A stretch of DNA of 64,000 nt from Vibrio sp. JC009 (GTDB lineage: Bacteria > Pseudomonadota > Gammaproteobacteria > Enterobacterales > Vibrionaceae): the NCBI RefSeq assembly GCF_029016485.1, contig NZ_CP092107.1:1736001-1800000 (forward strand), written 5' to 3'. The notes under the pieces were generated by a model, which made no database searches, was not told where the DNA came from, and saw nothing but the letters and a program-made list of their open reading frames with translations. This document shows, in pieces, positions 1-9,898 of the stretch. The translations under genes and the position numbers were made by a program. How positions within the stretch are numbered: position 1 is the stretch's first letter; each line of letters begins with the position of its first letter.

Positions 1-57
1 CCTGAAAGCATACGTAAGGCTGTTGTGAAAATTCATAAGAGAGTTTTTCTTAAATAG
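1..57 (+). CDS. 3' end of an unidentified protein (partial)
   Basis: An open frame enters from the left edge and ends at a TAG at 55-57, giving an 18-residue basic tail that ends in RVFLK. Nothing upstream is visible, so no family can be named. The frame is too short to prove coding. It would converge with the sensor kinase that ends at 139. Confidence 0.3.
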   Translation, partial: PESIRKAVVKIHKRVFLK

Positions 58-138
58 TTAAAGGGCAAATCAGCAACATTGCCGATGATGCTAGCGGGTG
101 TTGCTTTGGTATTCGTGGCTGAATTCCTGAACGTCTTT

Positions 139-2028
139 TTATCGCTTATCCAGCGCTTTGTTCAGCGAAATCCAGTTGACCAACGTAGCAAACAGGGTAT
201 CAGGTAATATTGGTTTACCGATATGATCATTCATTCCCACCTCCAGGCATTTCTGTTTCTCCTGTTCCATTGCATGAGCTGTCATCGCAATAATCGGCAG
301 GTTTTTATGCCGGTCGTTCATTCTGATCTGCTTTGTGGTTGTGTAGCCATCCATTTCAGGCATCTGTATATCCATCAGAACCGCATCAAACTGGCTATCC
401 TCCTGAAGCAGGTCCAGAGCAATTTTACCATTGGCGGCAAGGGTTACCTCAACGCCCTGGCTTTTAAGCAGAGCCTTTGCGACCATCTGGTTCACTTCAT
501 TGTCTTCGACCAGCAGCACTTTAGTTCCCCTTAGCGCGGATTCTATGGATTCAAGGCTGTGCTTGGCATCAGTCTGATCGCCTTCTGCCGGTTGTTTCTC
601 TGCAAGTCTGGTAAAACCGGCAGTAAAACAAAAGCAGCTGCCTTTGCCCGGTTCGCTGGTGACCCATATGGTGCCACCCATCATCTGAACCAATTTTTTG
701 CTGATACTGAGCCCGAGGCCCGTACCACCATATTTACGGGTGGTTGAACTGTCCACCTGGTCAAATGCCTGAAATAGCTTCTCCTTACGATCGGTGGGAA
801 TGCCTATTCCGCTGTCAATAACCTCAAACCGTAGCTCAACCCGATCTTTACCGGGTAGCGCCATTGTCTTATCCTCTACAACTCTGACCAGAATCCGCCC
901 TGTTTCGGTAAACTTAACCGCATTAGCAACCAGGTTAGTCAGGATCTGACCCAATCGTAGCGGATCCCCGACAAAAGATCGGCCAATCCCAGGCTCTACC
1001 TCAATCTCAAAAATCAGCCCCTTGCTTTCCGTTTTAAGAGAAAACAGGTCGTACAGCTTCTTCATCACATCATCTAGCGAAAACGCTACCTGTTCCAGTT
1101 TCAGCTTATCGGCTTCTATCTTGGAGAAGTCCAGAACGTCATCAATAATACCCAGCAGAGAATTCGCCGCACCTTCGATTTTTTGCAGGTAATCATGTTG
1201 TACGGTATCTAATCCCGTTTTCAGCGTCAGACCGGACAAGCCTATGATGGCATTCATAGGCGTTCGGATCTCATGGCTCATATTGGCAAGGAACGCGCTC
1301 TTGGTTCTGACCGCCTCTTCCGCTTTCTGCCTGGCTTTTTCAAGCTGCAGGTTGCTTAGCTCCAGTTGCTGGTTGGTGATAGCCAGTTCTGAGGTGATAT
1401 TTTTTCTATATTTCACCTCATTTATAAGAGCTCTTTCATTATGTTCCAATAGTACCTTTGCTTCGAATTCATTATAACTGTTTTTTTCTGCGTTAATCGA
1501 AATAATCCATACGATTGTTATTATCAGTAGAGGGTTTAATAAATTTGAAATTATGAACAAATTACCACCTTTCATTATAAAAAGGAAAGGGAGGAAAATA
1601 ATTGTAGAGACGGTGAATAGCGAGATGTACCTGCGAATAGGAGCTGAGAAGACATGAGTAACCAACATTGTAGTGATTAAGCCTGCTATAAGAAAACTGT
1701 TAAACCTACCTTCCAACTCACCATAGTTCATGTAAAACAAGCCAAGCATCATTATAAGGATACTATAAACAAAAGCTAGATAGCTATATTTTATAACTCG
1801 CTTATTTTCTTTATTTTTTGATTTGCTCAATATTAGAAAGGTAATTCCAAATAATATTGGAATTGACCTCCATATCAGAGTGTTTTGACTATATTTAGTC
1901 ATATAAGTATCTTTGAGATAAAATAAAGGAAGAACCAAAACCACAATAATTGCTAGATAATGTCCAAGCTTTAGTGTCTTCTCATGTAATGATTTTTCAT
2001 ACATGTTTTTAAGTTCTTTATCGTTCAT
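139..2028 (-). CDS. Hybrid sensor histidine kinase / response regulator
   Basis: Membrane hybrid histidine kinase of about 629 residues. The first 200 residues hold about six hydrophobic segments with no periplasmic domain, so the signal is probably sensed in or near the membrane. A short coiled coil leads to the H-box (SHEIRTP, phospho-His near residue 252), then an HATPase domain with DSGIGIP and GGTGLGLSIS. A C-terminal receiver has VEDNEVN, the acceptor Asp in LMDIQMPEMDGY near residue 551, and the conserved Lys in IGKPI. The start at 2028 is preferred over an upstream start at 2091 because GGGGAA lies just before it and the longer form would run into the preceding gene. It lies 41 bases after the EAL protein on the same strand, so the two may be co-transcribed. 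No separate output domain is present; the phosphoryl group presumably passes to an HPt or regulator encoded elsewhere. Confidence 0.88.
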   Translation of the reverse strand: MNDKELKNMYEKSLHEKTLKLGHYLAIIVVLVLPLFYLKDTYMTKYSQNTLIWRSIPILFGITFLILSKSKNKENKRVIKYSYLAFVYSILIMMLGLFYMNYGELEGRFNSFLIAGLITTMLVTHVFSAPIRRYISLFTVSTIIFLPFLFIMKGGNLFIISNLLNPLLIITIVWIISINAEKNSYNEFEAKVLLEHNERALINEVKYRKNITSELAITNQQLELSNLQLEKARQKAEEAVRTKSAFLANMSHEIRTPMNAIIGLSGLTLKTGLDTVQHDYLQKIEGAANSLLGIIDDVLDFSKIEADKLKLEQVAFSLDDVMKKLYDLFSLKTESKGLIFEIEVEPGIGRSFVGDPLRLGQILTNLVANAVKFTETGRILVRVVEDKTMALPGKDRVELRFEVIDSGIGIPTDRKEKLFQAFDQVDSSTTRKYGGTGLGLSISKKLVQMMGGTIWVTSEPGKGSCFCFTAGFTRLAEKQPAEGDQTDAKHSLESIESALRGTKVLLVEDNEVNQMVAKALLKSQGVEVTLAANGKIALDLLQEDSQFDAVLMDIQMPEMDGYTTTKQIRMNDRHKNLPIIAMTAHAMEQEKQKCLEVGMNDHIGKPILPDTLFATLVNWISLNKALDKR

Positions 2029-2069
2029 TAAGTTCCCCAATAACTTAACCAATACTAGTACTGATATTT

Positions 2070-4565
2070 TTAATCCCGACACTCCAACCATTTATTAAAC
2101 TCACTATAAGGAATGGGTTTCGAATAATAGTACCCTTGCGCAACTGAACAGCCTAATGCCTTTAATAAGCTCTCTTGTTCAATACTCTCCACACCCTCCG
2201 CGACGATGTTGATATCGAAGCTTCTGGCAAGCATTATCATAGTGTTTACCATTTTTTCATCATCTTTATTTTTATCAAAATTTTGGATGAAGCTTCTGTC
2301 AATTTTAAGCTCTGACGCGGGTAGTGACCTCAACTGGTTTAACGTTGAGTAGCCAGTCCCAAAGTCATCCAGTGAAAACCTTACATCTAATTGATGACAT
2401 TTTCGCATGGATGTTTCCACACGAGCGTGGTCGGATATACTTGAAGTTTCGGTAAGTTCTATCTTGAGTCGCCCTGAAACAGTCGAAGAAAATGAAGACA
2501 GTATCTCTTCCAACCGCACATAGAAATCATCCTTCTGGAGGTGAAGAGGCGTAATGTTGACACTGATAGATAAGTTATCAGTACGAGTCGCTAACATCTT
2601 TAGTGCTGAAGAGATTACCCACTCTCCGAGTTGAATACCTAAAAGTTCATCATCCAGAACATGTATAAACTTATCTGGCGTTAAGAATCCCTTTTGGGGG
2701 TGATTCCATCTTAATAAGGCTTCTGCACCGCAAATATTACCTGAAGACAACTCAACTTGAGGTTGCAGATACAACTCTAGCTCTTCCCGTTTTAATGCAA
2801 GCCTAAATTCAGAGATGAGTTCCTTCCGCTGTAACTTCGCTTCATCTTGTTTCTTTTGATAAATGGCATAGTTTTCATCAGAGCCTCGGTCTACAGAATA
2901 AAGTGCACTGCTTACTTGGTGGAGCATGCCACTTACCGATGGTTTTCGTTCAGTATGCTTTAGGTAGGTTGCACCGACCTTACAATGAAACAGTAGTTCT
3001 CCCATTTTCACATTTCGCAGGTTTGCAGAAATTGGCTGTACAATGCTTTCTATATAACTGATATCAGCATCGAGATAAATAACCGAAAACTCCGAAGGAC
3101 TCGTTCTGGATAATATAAAGTGCTCTGATAATAAGCTTCCTATCAACTCTGACAGCTCTAAAATAGCGCTTTGTACGATCTCATAAACACTGTTTTCGGT
3201 TGTTATTTCATAATTTCCTATATGAACAGTAAATAAGAGTAAATCTTTTTTATCTTGGTAAACTGATTTTATGGAGTTAGCGAGAAGAACTTCGAAATAT
3301 GAGCGGGTTGGTAGCTTGGTTAAGCTGTCAAGTTTTAATTCTTCTTTTAGTTTGTCTTCTTCTTCTACTGTATTATGGTACTTTGCAAAGGCGTCTTTCC
3401 ACAGCATTAAGGAGCCGTTAGCATCTTCTGAGGTGCTTTTTACTGTTCCTTCTCCACTTTGTTTCTGCTGAAGTAAGTCTTGAATTTTATCAATGAACAT
3501 ATTGACACCCCGAGCAATCTGGCCCAGATCGTCTGATGACGTTACATTTACCCTTTGTGTGACATGTCCCGTTCCTTCAGCTAATCCAATAATGGTGTTT
3601 TTCAGTTCTAGAATAGGTCGATATAAAATATTAAACACAGATACAATAATAATGACACTAAAGAAAAGGCTGGTAATCATAAAAATAATAGCGTCTTTCT
3701 TAGAGGCTGATAGTCGGCTAAATACTATTTCTTTGTCCAGTCCAATTAATAAGTGCCAATGTCCTCCATCATACTTTATTTTTTCGGAGAACATTATCTT
3801 GTCAATACCTTGCAGATTGTATTCAAATACGGTTGCCCCTTTAGTTTTGGAGTCTTTTAGAGCGTCGATAATCGACTCATAACCTGCTACTGTTAACAAA
3901 GCATCATAGCTCGAAATGTTCTTTCCAACCTCCACAATACTTGAAGAGCTTGCCAATACAACGTTATCTTGCTCCACAATTACCGCTGAGAATCCTTCAA
4001 TATTTACTTTAGAAACGATTTTATTTAGAACCGTTAACGGAATATCCGCTATAACAACCCCATTCCCAATATTTTTACCAATACTTATCATTAACTCATG
4101 AGTGGTTGCATCATGGTAAAGTGACGTAAAAAAAACATTATCAGGAGTCTGCATCCCCTTTCTATACCAAGGCTTATCGCGAGGGTCATAGCTTGAGGGA
4201 TTTTTGTGTCCAACCCACCCCGGGTAGTCATAAGATGCGTAAGCATCTCCATTTTGAAAACCAATCATTAAGTTTGAAACATTAGCGGCTAATGCCCCAA
4301 GCCTCATCCGCTCGGCATGATTATCTTGGTACTGGTTTAGTTTGTAGTCATCAGCAATTCTTGATACCGCCATTGCTTTATCGGCTAGAAATTGCTCTAC
4401 CTTATTTCCCTCTAAGTGAATATGTTCTTTAGTCGCTTCATAAATAGTGTCAAAAAGCACGTCCTTCTCGTGCTTGTAGGATAAATAACTAGCCGAACCG
4501 ACACACAAAAGAGTGACTACAGACAACGTCAACAATAGTTGGGTTTTGAAACCTAGTTTTCTCAT
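2070..4565 (-). CDS. Cache-HAMP-degenerate GGDEF-EAL protein (probable c-di-GMP phosphodiesterase)
   Basis: Membrane c-di-GMP protein of 831 residues. There is an N-terminal TM helix, a periplasmic dCache sensor (PWYRKG and PLTVLN are typical Cache features), a second TM helix near residue 290, HAMP, GGDEF and EAL. The GGDEF signature is replaced by SPSEF, so cyclase activity is unlikely. The EAL domain keeps EALLRW, VNIT, ELTE, DDFGTGYS, LKIDRSFI, AEGVE and QGYYYSKP, the metal and catalytic residues expected of an active phosphodiesterase. Its sensor closely resembles that of the neighbouring broken chemoreceptor (both have GDAYAS and HKNP-SYDPR), so the pair probably arose by duplication and sense related ligands. 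A weak GAG ribosome site precedes the ATG. Confidence 0.9.
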   Translation of the reverse strand: MRKLGFKTQLLLTLSVVTLLCVGSASYLSYKHEKDVLFDTIYEATKEHIHLEGNKVEQFLADKAMAVSRIADDYKLNQYQDNHAERMRLGALAANVSNLMIGFQNGDAYASYDYPGWVGHKNPSSYDPRDKPWYRKGMQTPDNVFFTSLYHDATTHELMISIGKNIGNGVVIADIPLTVLNKIVSKVNIEGFSAVIVEQDNVVLASSSSIVEVGKNISSYDALLTVAGYESIIDALKDSKTKGATVFEYNLQGIDKIMFSEKIKYDGGHWHLLIGLDKEIVFSRLSASKKDAIIFMITSLFFSVIIIVSVFNILYRPILELKNTIIGLAEGTGHVTQRVNVTSSDDLGQIARGVNMFIDKIQDLLQQKQSGEGTVKSTSEDANGSLMLWKDAFAKYHNTVEEEDKLKEELKLDSLTKLPTRSYFEVLLANSIKSVYQDKKDLLLFTVHIGNYEITTENSVYEIVQSAILELSELIGSLLSEHFILSRTSPSEFSVIYLDADISYIESIVQPISANLRNVKMGELLFHCKVGATYLKHTERKPSVSGMLHQVSSALYSVDRGSDENYAIYQKKQDEAKLQRKELISEFRLALKREELELYLQPQVELSSGNICGAEALLRWNHPQKGFLTPDKFIHVLDDELLGIQLGEWVISSALKMLATRTDNLSISVNITPLHLQKDDFYVRLEEILSSFSSTVSGRLKIELTETSSISDHARVETSMRKCHQLDVRFSLDDFGTGYSTLNQLRSLPASELKIDRSFIQNFDKNKDDEKMVNTMIMLARSFDINIVAEGVESIEQESLLKALGCSVAQGYYYSKPIPYSEFNKWLECRD

Positions 4566-4708
4566 ATTATTTTACTCGTAACCTATAGTCATATTAGTTA
4601 TTTGCAAAACTCTCTTTTGATCTTGTAAAGCCTATATTAGGGGAAGCGTAACTAAGAAAATGCGATCTTATTTAAATAATGGGTCCGCATATATCTTGAG
4701 AAAGCTGA

Positions 4709-6613
4709 TCACCTCAGTTTAAACATACCTACCATTGACACTAACTGCTCGTTAATTTCAGAAATATTGTTGGTCTGAGCCAGGGTTTGCTCACCGTTGC
4801 AATTAAGTTCGCTAACTATATCGCTCAACGCACTCATATTCCGGCTGATTTCCTGAGTCACACTGCTTTGCTCTTCTGCTGCTGTGGCTATCTGAATACT
4901 GAGGTCGTTAATACCAGAAACATGAACGGTTAACTCATTCAGGCTATTTCCTACCTTCTCGGTATTCTTGAAGGTTTCATCACAAGTGCTTTTGGTTCTC
5001 TCCATGGACTGAACCACGTCCTTGTTTACTGATAGCAAACGAGTTAGTGCCTGCTCAATTTCTTCTGTACTGACCTGTGTCCGGCTTGCCAGTGCTCTTA
5101 CCTCATCTGCTACCACCGCGAACCCTCGCCCCTGATCACCAGCCCTTGCCGCTTCAATAGCTGCATTAAGTGCAAGCAAGTTGGTTTGTTCGGCTATTTC
5201 ACCTATCACCGTCAGAATTTCACTTATTCCCTTCGTCTCTTGACTCATGCTTTCTAAGTTCGATGATGTATTTTTTACTTCAGAAACTAACTCATTCACT
5301 TTCGACTGCGCGTCACCAACAGCGGCAAGAGATTGTCCACCAATATCGGAAGCTTCTTTTGTTGATTGTGCTGTCTCACCTGCATTTTGAGCTACTGTAT
5401 CTGCTGTTGAGCTCATTTCCTCAATAGCGGTAACTATTTGTTCGGTTTCCTGCACATGCTGAGTCAGCATATGTTTATTTTCATCAGACTTGTGCTCTAA
5501 CTGCTGCACATTATCCTTAAGTTCAGTAGATGCAGCTTCAATATTTAACATCAGACTTTGTATATGCTCTATAAATTGGTTCACACCAGCCGCAATTTGT
5601 CCCAAGTCATCGTTATTTTTGACTTCCAGTCTTTGGGTAAGGTCACCGTCGCCATCAGAAAGGCTAGTAATTGTCTCTTTCAGAGCAAGAATTGGTCTGT
5701 ATAGAATATTGAGGATAAACAGTGTAACTAACACACTGACTAACAGATAAATAGCCGTTAAAATGAAGGCCTGCCGTTGTGCTTCAGTTAGTGCTGCAAA
5801 TACAACACTTTTATCTAGGCCAACAAGCAAATACCATTTTTTGTCTCCATAACGTACGGCTTGAGTAAACATGACCTTGTCAACGCCGTTAAGCTCATAG
5901 TCAACGATGGTACTGACTGTGCCACGAGTGCTCTTTGCCACCTCTGTAAGAGACGCATAGTCGCTAAGCTTAGTTCCTACTTCAACGACTTTGGAAGTAC
6001 TTGCCAAAACAGTCATGTCATCCGTCATCATCATAGCAATTGCACCGGGCATATTGATGTCAGCAACCGTATCACTTAATACGTCCAGAGGGATATCTGC
6101 CAGCACTACGCCATCACCGAAACCTCTACCAATACTCACCATTAACTCTCCGGTCGTCGCGTCGTTGTACGGTGCAGTATAGATTAGGTTGTTTGAACGT
6201 TTACCTTCCTGATACCAAGATCGCTTCCGTGGATCGTAACTTGGTGGGTTTTTATGGTTATCCTAGCCGGGATAATCAAACGAAGCGTAAGCATCACCGT
6301 TTTCAAAACCTATCATTAGATTGACCACATCAGCACCTAATGAACCGACCCGCATCCGTTCTGCATGCCCGTCCTGATAATTGTATTGACGGTAATCGTC
6401 TGCCACTTTTGCCACGGCTTGTGCTTTTGCTTTTAGGTAAATTTCTACCTGACTTCCTTCAATGCGAATGTGATCTTGTGTGCCCTGATAAATGTTGTTT
6501 GTCAGGGCTTCTTTCTCACTCTGATACGAAAAATAGTTAGAAGAGCCGACACTTAGCGCTATGATCACAGTTACAGTGACTAACAGAGCCTGCTTAAACC
6601 CCAGTTGTTTCAT
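4709..6613 (-). pseudogene. dCache methyl-accepting chemotaxis protein, interrupted by an in-frame amber codon
   Basis: Chemoreceptor of about 634 codons: N-terminal TM, dCache sensor, second TM, HAMP, and a full signalling domain with the hairpin tip [19 protein letters not shown] followed by EVRALASRT. The frame is continuous except for TAG at 6263-6265, in DYPG-stop-DNHKNP. The paralogue next door has Trp at this position (DYPGWVGHKNP), so a single TGG-to-TAG change explains the break. No frameshift is present and the rest is well preserved, so the lesion is recent, suppressed, or a base-calling error. The start at 6613 is supported by GAGGA seven bases upstream. Reinitiation at the ATG at 6142 would give a receptor without its first TM and half its sensor. 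Confidence 0.85.
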
Positions 6614-6647
6614 ATGTGAATCCTCAAATTCGGAATATGTTAATTGT

Positions 6648-6866
6648 CTATCTCTTAGCAATACCAACCGCCATACCAGAGCCACCTGTTACCAACTTCA
6701 GGGGATTCGGCTGCTTTACCTAATGTATCTAAATGACTAGCATTGAAAGTATCGACTACGGTGTAACGTTTACCTGCTTTTTTTTGGTTTTCGAAAGCTT
6801 GAATTACGGATTCAGGCTCTTCTTCTATCTTCCATTCTGCTACACTCTGGAGCGAAATGTTGTTAA
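6648..6866 (-). pseudogene. Relic of a four-carbon acid-sugar kinase (OtnK/DtnK-type, DUF1537)
   Basis: On the minus strand about 70 codons read as kinase-like sequence: ESVIQAFENQKKAGKR, then YTVVDTFNASHLDTLGKAAE. Near 6695 the match moves by one base to another frame reading NPLKLVTGGSGMAVGIAKR and then stops at 6648. The pair 'VVD...LG.AA' and 'LVTGGSG-A' is a hallmark of the N-terminal domain of four-carbon acid-sugar kinases. Both ends of the gene are missing and a one-base frameshift is present. The divergent DeoR gene and the RraA-type aldolase nearby are typical companions of such kinases, which supports the call. Identification is from memory of the family motif. Confidence 0.5.
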
Positions 6867-7074
6867 TAAATGTTATAATATTATACTCTAGGCGGAATAT
6901 CCCGGATCTAGATCACATATTGATCGGCTGGGTGTGAAATAATGTTAACCTTGATTCGTTTGATAACTATTGTGATGATAACGTAGACAATGATGAGCTC
7001 GCATTTAACACAAATTCACATGTGACTATGAATTTGCTAAGCTTGAGCCACTTTAAGTTGTCGGAGAAATCACC

Positions 7075-7836
7075 ATGATTCCTGTTGAAAGGCACCGTTC
7101 TATTCTTGCTCTACTACGAGAGCAAGAAGTAATCAGTATCAGCGAACTGACAAAACGCCTACAAGTTTCACACATGACCATTCGTCGAGATATCAGCAAG
7201 CTAGAGGCAGAAGGAAGGGTCCTGTCTGTTACCGGTGGGGTTCAATTGTCAGAATCATTACAAAATGAAGAATCACATGACAGTAAAGCACTTCAAAATC
7301 CCAGTGAAAAGGAAAGCTTGAGCTTACTCGCTCTCAAACAAATAAAAGACAGCAAGGTTATCTACCTTGATGCCGGTACAACTATTCTGGAAATTGCGAA
7401 GCGCATAGTGAACCTTAACGATCTTACAGTAATCACAAATGATTTTGTGATTGCTAATTATCTAATCTCAAATTCACAATGCTCGATTTACCATACTGGC
7501 GGAAAAGTCGATCGTGCAAATAAATCTAGTGTTGGAAATAGAGCGGCACAAGCTATCCATGAGTTTAATATTGATTTGGCTTTTGTCTCTACGTCGTCGT
7601 GGAACCAACGTGGTATATCAACGCCTGTTGAAGACAAAGTAGTAGTCAAGAAAGCTATATGTGATGTGTCAAAAGCATGCTGCCTAATCTCTGATTCAAG
7701 CAAATATGGAAAAGTCGCCCCTTTCCATGCTATCGATCTAGAGAGATTTGATGTAATCATCACCGATAATAATCTATCGCAACATGCCCTTGAAGGTTTG
7801 ACGCAAAGAGGTATAGATGTATTAATTGCAGACTAA
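7075..7836 (+). CDS. DeoR/GlpR-family transcriptional regulator
   Basis: Sugar-responsive repressor of 253 residues. The N-terminal winged HTH (ISELTKRLQVSHMTIRRDISKLEAEG, then VTGGV) is the classic DeoR domain. The C-terminal half is a DeoRC sugar-phosphate-isomerase-like effector domain with the YLDAGTT loop and VITND. GGAGA precedes the ATG. It faces the kinase relic on one side and converges with the GltS-type carrier on the other. DeoR regulators commonly control four-carbon acid-sugar operons made of kinase, aldolase and transporter, so it may once have governed this locus. The effector cannot be read from sequence. Confidence 0.88.
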   Translation: MIPVERHRSILALLREQEVISISELTKRLQVSHMTIRRDISKLEAEGRVLSVTGGVQLSESLQNEESHDSKALQNPSEKESLSLLALKQIKDSKVIYLDAGTTILEIAKRIVNLNDLTVITNDFVIANYLISNSQCSIYHTGGKVDRANKSSVGNRAAQAIHEFNIDLAFVSTSSWNQRGISTPVEDKVVVKKAICDVSKACCLISDSSKYGKVAPFHAIDLERFDVIITDNNLSQHALEGLTQRGIDVLIAD

Positions 7837-7864
7837 CGGGTAACTTCTGGTTTAAGTATGAAAA

Positions 7865-7890
7865 ATCCGCCTTCTCGAAAGAAAGCGGAT
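7865..7890 (-). terminator. Rho-independent terminator after the GltS-type gene
   Basis: ATCCGC and GCGGAT arms, with TTCT/AGAA continuing the stem around one mismatch. On the minus strand the stem is followed by TTTTT. It lies between the convergent regulator and carrier genes and suits the carrier. Confidence 0.75.
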
Positions 7891-7905
7891 ATTGAAGTAG
7901 ATGCT

Positions 7906-9084
7906 TTATGAAAGGAAGTTCATGCAGAAAGTAATAAGTAGCGGGTTAACTAAGTTGATCACTATAACTGTTATCACTGGCAGCATTACCCATGCATTAG
8001 GTGCCGGACCGTATTTTTCGATCACTACCGACATGTTTGCGATTGCATTTGGTGTTTGACCTAGACCAACACCGCAATGACCTGCTGACATTACTGCTGC
8101 TTCGTAGTCTTTGCCCATCATTTTAAAGATAACGAAGTACGCAAAGCTCGCCATGAGAACAAGTTGACCAAGCAAGATGATCATCATTGGAACAGCCAAG
8201 TCGAACAGTTTCCATATCTTCAGGCCCATTAAAGAAAGAGCCAAGAACAGGTTAAGTGCAGAGTTACCAATAAGGTTAATGTGAGGCATTGCAATTTCGT
8301 AGCCTTTTGCATCAGCAACATTACGTACGATTGCTGCCGCGAAAACGCCACCAACGTAGTATGGGAATGTAATGCCAGTTTTATTAAGACCTGCAACCAA
8401 ATACGCACCGAACGCCATCGTAGCTAATACAACAATAACACTTGTCATAGGGGTAACGTTTGTTTTCTTACTGTCTACCTGAATACCACTCGTTGCGGCC
8501 TCATTAGTACCACCAGTTAAGCCGTGTCTTTCGACAAGTTTTTTTGCTACCGGACCACCAACAAGGCTACCCATGATAAGACCAAATGTTGCCGCCGCAA
8601 TACCGATAATAGTAGCCGAGTCCACTCCCAGCTCTTCAAAAGAAGGACCAAATGCAGCCGCAGAGCCCAGCCCACCGGACATTGAAACTGAGCCTATTGC
8701 TACTCCCATTAAAGGGTGCAGACCTAATGCTTGAGCCAGACCAGCGCCCACTGTGTCTTGCAAAATTAAGAGCACAACAGATAGCACCGCTAGAATTGCA
8801 CCTTGCTTACCACTGCTTTTAATAACCTTTACACTCGCCAAGAAACCAGTGCATGTGAAGAAAAGAACCATTAAAAATTTTGTTAGGCCATGATCAAGTT
8901 GAATCGAAAATGTATTTGTTTGGTGACCTATAAGCGTTAGAAGTGCGTAAAGCAGACCACCAATCACAGGTGTTGGAATAAAGTACTTTTGGAGGAAATT
9001 AACTCGTTCTTTTGTCTTCTGCCCGACAAACAGGATGACGGCTGCAAGGCCAATTGTTTGTACTAAATCTAAAGTGATGTTCAT
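7906..9084 (-). CDS. Sodium/glutamate symporter (GltS) family carrier
   Basis: Inner-membrane sodium-coupled carrier of 392 residues with about ten hydrophobic helices. Family marks are IPTPVIGGLLYALLTL near the N terminus and the re-entrant loop motif SMSGGLGSAAAFGP. A second matching loop (GHCGVGLGQTPNAIANM) occurs in the C-terminal half, as expected from the inverted-repeat fold of GltS proteins. True glutamate carriers have SGGHGTGAA in the first loop; the change here suggests a different anion. It sits 40 bases downstream of the RraA-type aldolase on the same strand, so import of the aldolase substrate is the simplest inference. Confidence 0.85.
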   Translation of the reverse strand: MNITLDLVQTIGLAAVILFVGQKTKERVNFLQKYFIPTPVIGGLLYALLTLIGHQTNTFSIQLDHGLTKFLMVLFFTCTGFLASVKVIKSSGKQGAILAVLSVVLLILQDTVGAGLAQALGLHPLMGVAIGSVSMSGGLGSAAAFGPSFEELGVDSATIIGIAAATFGLIMGSLVGGPVAKKLVERHGLTGGTNEAATSGIQVDSKKTNVTPMTSVIVVLATMAFGAYLVAGLNKTGITFPYYVGGVFAAAIVRNVADAKGYEIAMPHINLIGNSALNLFLALSLMGLKIWKLFDLAVPMMIILLGQLVLMASFAYFVIFKMMGKDYEAAVMSAGHCGVGLGQTPNAIANMSVVIEKYGPAPNAWVMLPVITVIVINLVNPLLITFCMNFLS

Positions 9085-9124
9085 AATAAACTCTTTTGTT
9101 ATCTGGATTTAAGTGTTGTATTAA

Positions 9125-9811
9125 CTAGTTACCTGTCTGAATAGAAAATAGCTTATCTTCTAAATTCAGTAGGTTAGCTGTGGTTGCGCCACTTTTTATT
9201 TGTTTTACAAATTCCGTTTCTTTTTCTTCACGCTTTAGACTCAATTCAATGACTTCGTCTAATCGGTGCCTTTTGACTACAACCACCCCGTCGCGGTCTC
9301 CAACAACAATGTCTCCAGAGTTTATTTCTACACCAGAAATATATACTGGAACTTCAACCTTCCCTATTTGGCTCTTCCCAGTGCTTTTAATGCTTAAGCC
9401 CTTTGAGAAGACAGGGAACCCCATATCAATAATTGCAGATGAATCTCGCACTGCGCCATTGATTAAAAGTCCACTTAGTCCCATATGCATCGCCTGAGAG
9501 GTCAATACATCGCCCCATGGCCCGGCTTCTACGAAACCTTTGGCATCAAGCACAAGAATGTCACCTTGATGCGCCCGTAGCATTGCGTAGTGTACCATCA
9601 AGTTATCGGCTGGCCTCATATCAACGGTATATGCTGGTCCAGCAAAGCGCATATCTCCATGCAATGGCTTGATATTGCTATCTAGTGCGCCTGTTGCCCC
9701 CTGAGCTTCGTAGATAGTCGCAGTACCTAATTGCTTTAAGCACTCCATCTTCTCATTGAAGCTACTCTGTAGGGTGTCATGACATAACGAAATATCGTTT
9801 CCACTCATCAT
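9125..9811 (-). CDS. RraA-like / HMG-CHA aldolase family protein
   Basis: Protein of 228 residues of the RraA-like fold. In this family members either act as class II aldolases on 4-hydroxy-4-methyl-2-oxoglutarate and related acids (with oxaloacetate decarboxylase activity) or bind RNase E. The central motif GPWGDVLTSQAMHMGLSG, then LINGAVRDS (metal-site Asp and substrate Arg), and VVGDRDGVVVV are all present, which favours an enzyme. Proximity to a carrier and a divergent LysR regulator also supports catabolism. Tandem ATGs at 9811 and 9808 follow AGGAG, so the start is uncertain by one codon. Confidence 0.85.
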   Translation of the reverse strand: MMSGNDISLCHDTLQSSFNEKMECLKQLGTATIYEAQGATGALDSNIKPLHGDMRFAGPAYTVDMRPADNLMVHYAMLRAHQGDILVLDAKGFVEAGPWGDVLTSQAMHMGLSGLLINGAVRDSSAIIDMGFPVFSKGLSIKSTGKSQIGKVEVPVYISGVEINSGDIVVGDRDGVVVVKRHRLDEVIELSLKREEKETEFVKQIKSGATTANLLNLEDKLFSIQTGN

Positions 9812-9898
9812 TTTTCTCCTATCTATATAACTGGAGTAATTATTAAGTTATATTTAAATGAACACAAACATCGTTTTTTGAACTTAAGATAAGAAATA

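Noticed and set aside
2029..2091. Longer N terminus for the hybrid kinase
   Set aside because: It overlaps the upstream gene's end and the GGGGAA site fits the start at 2028.
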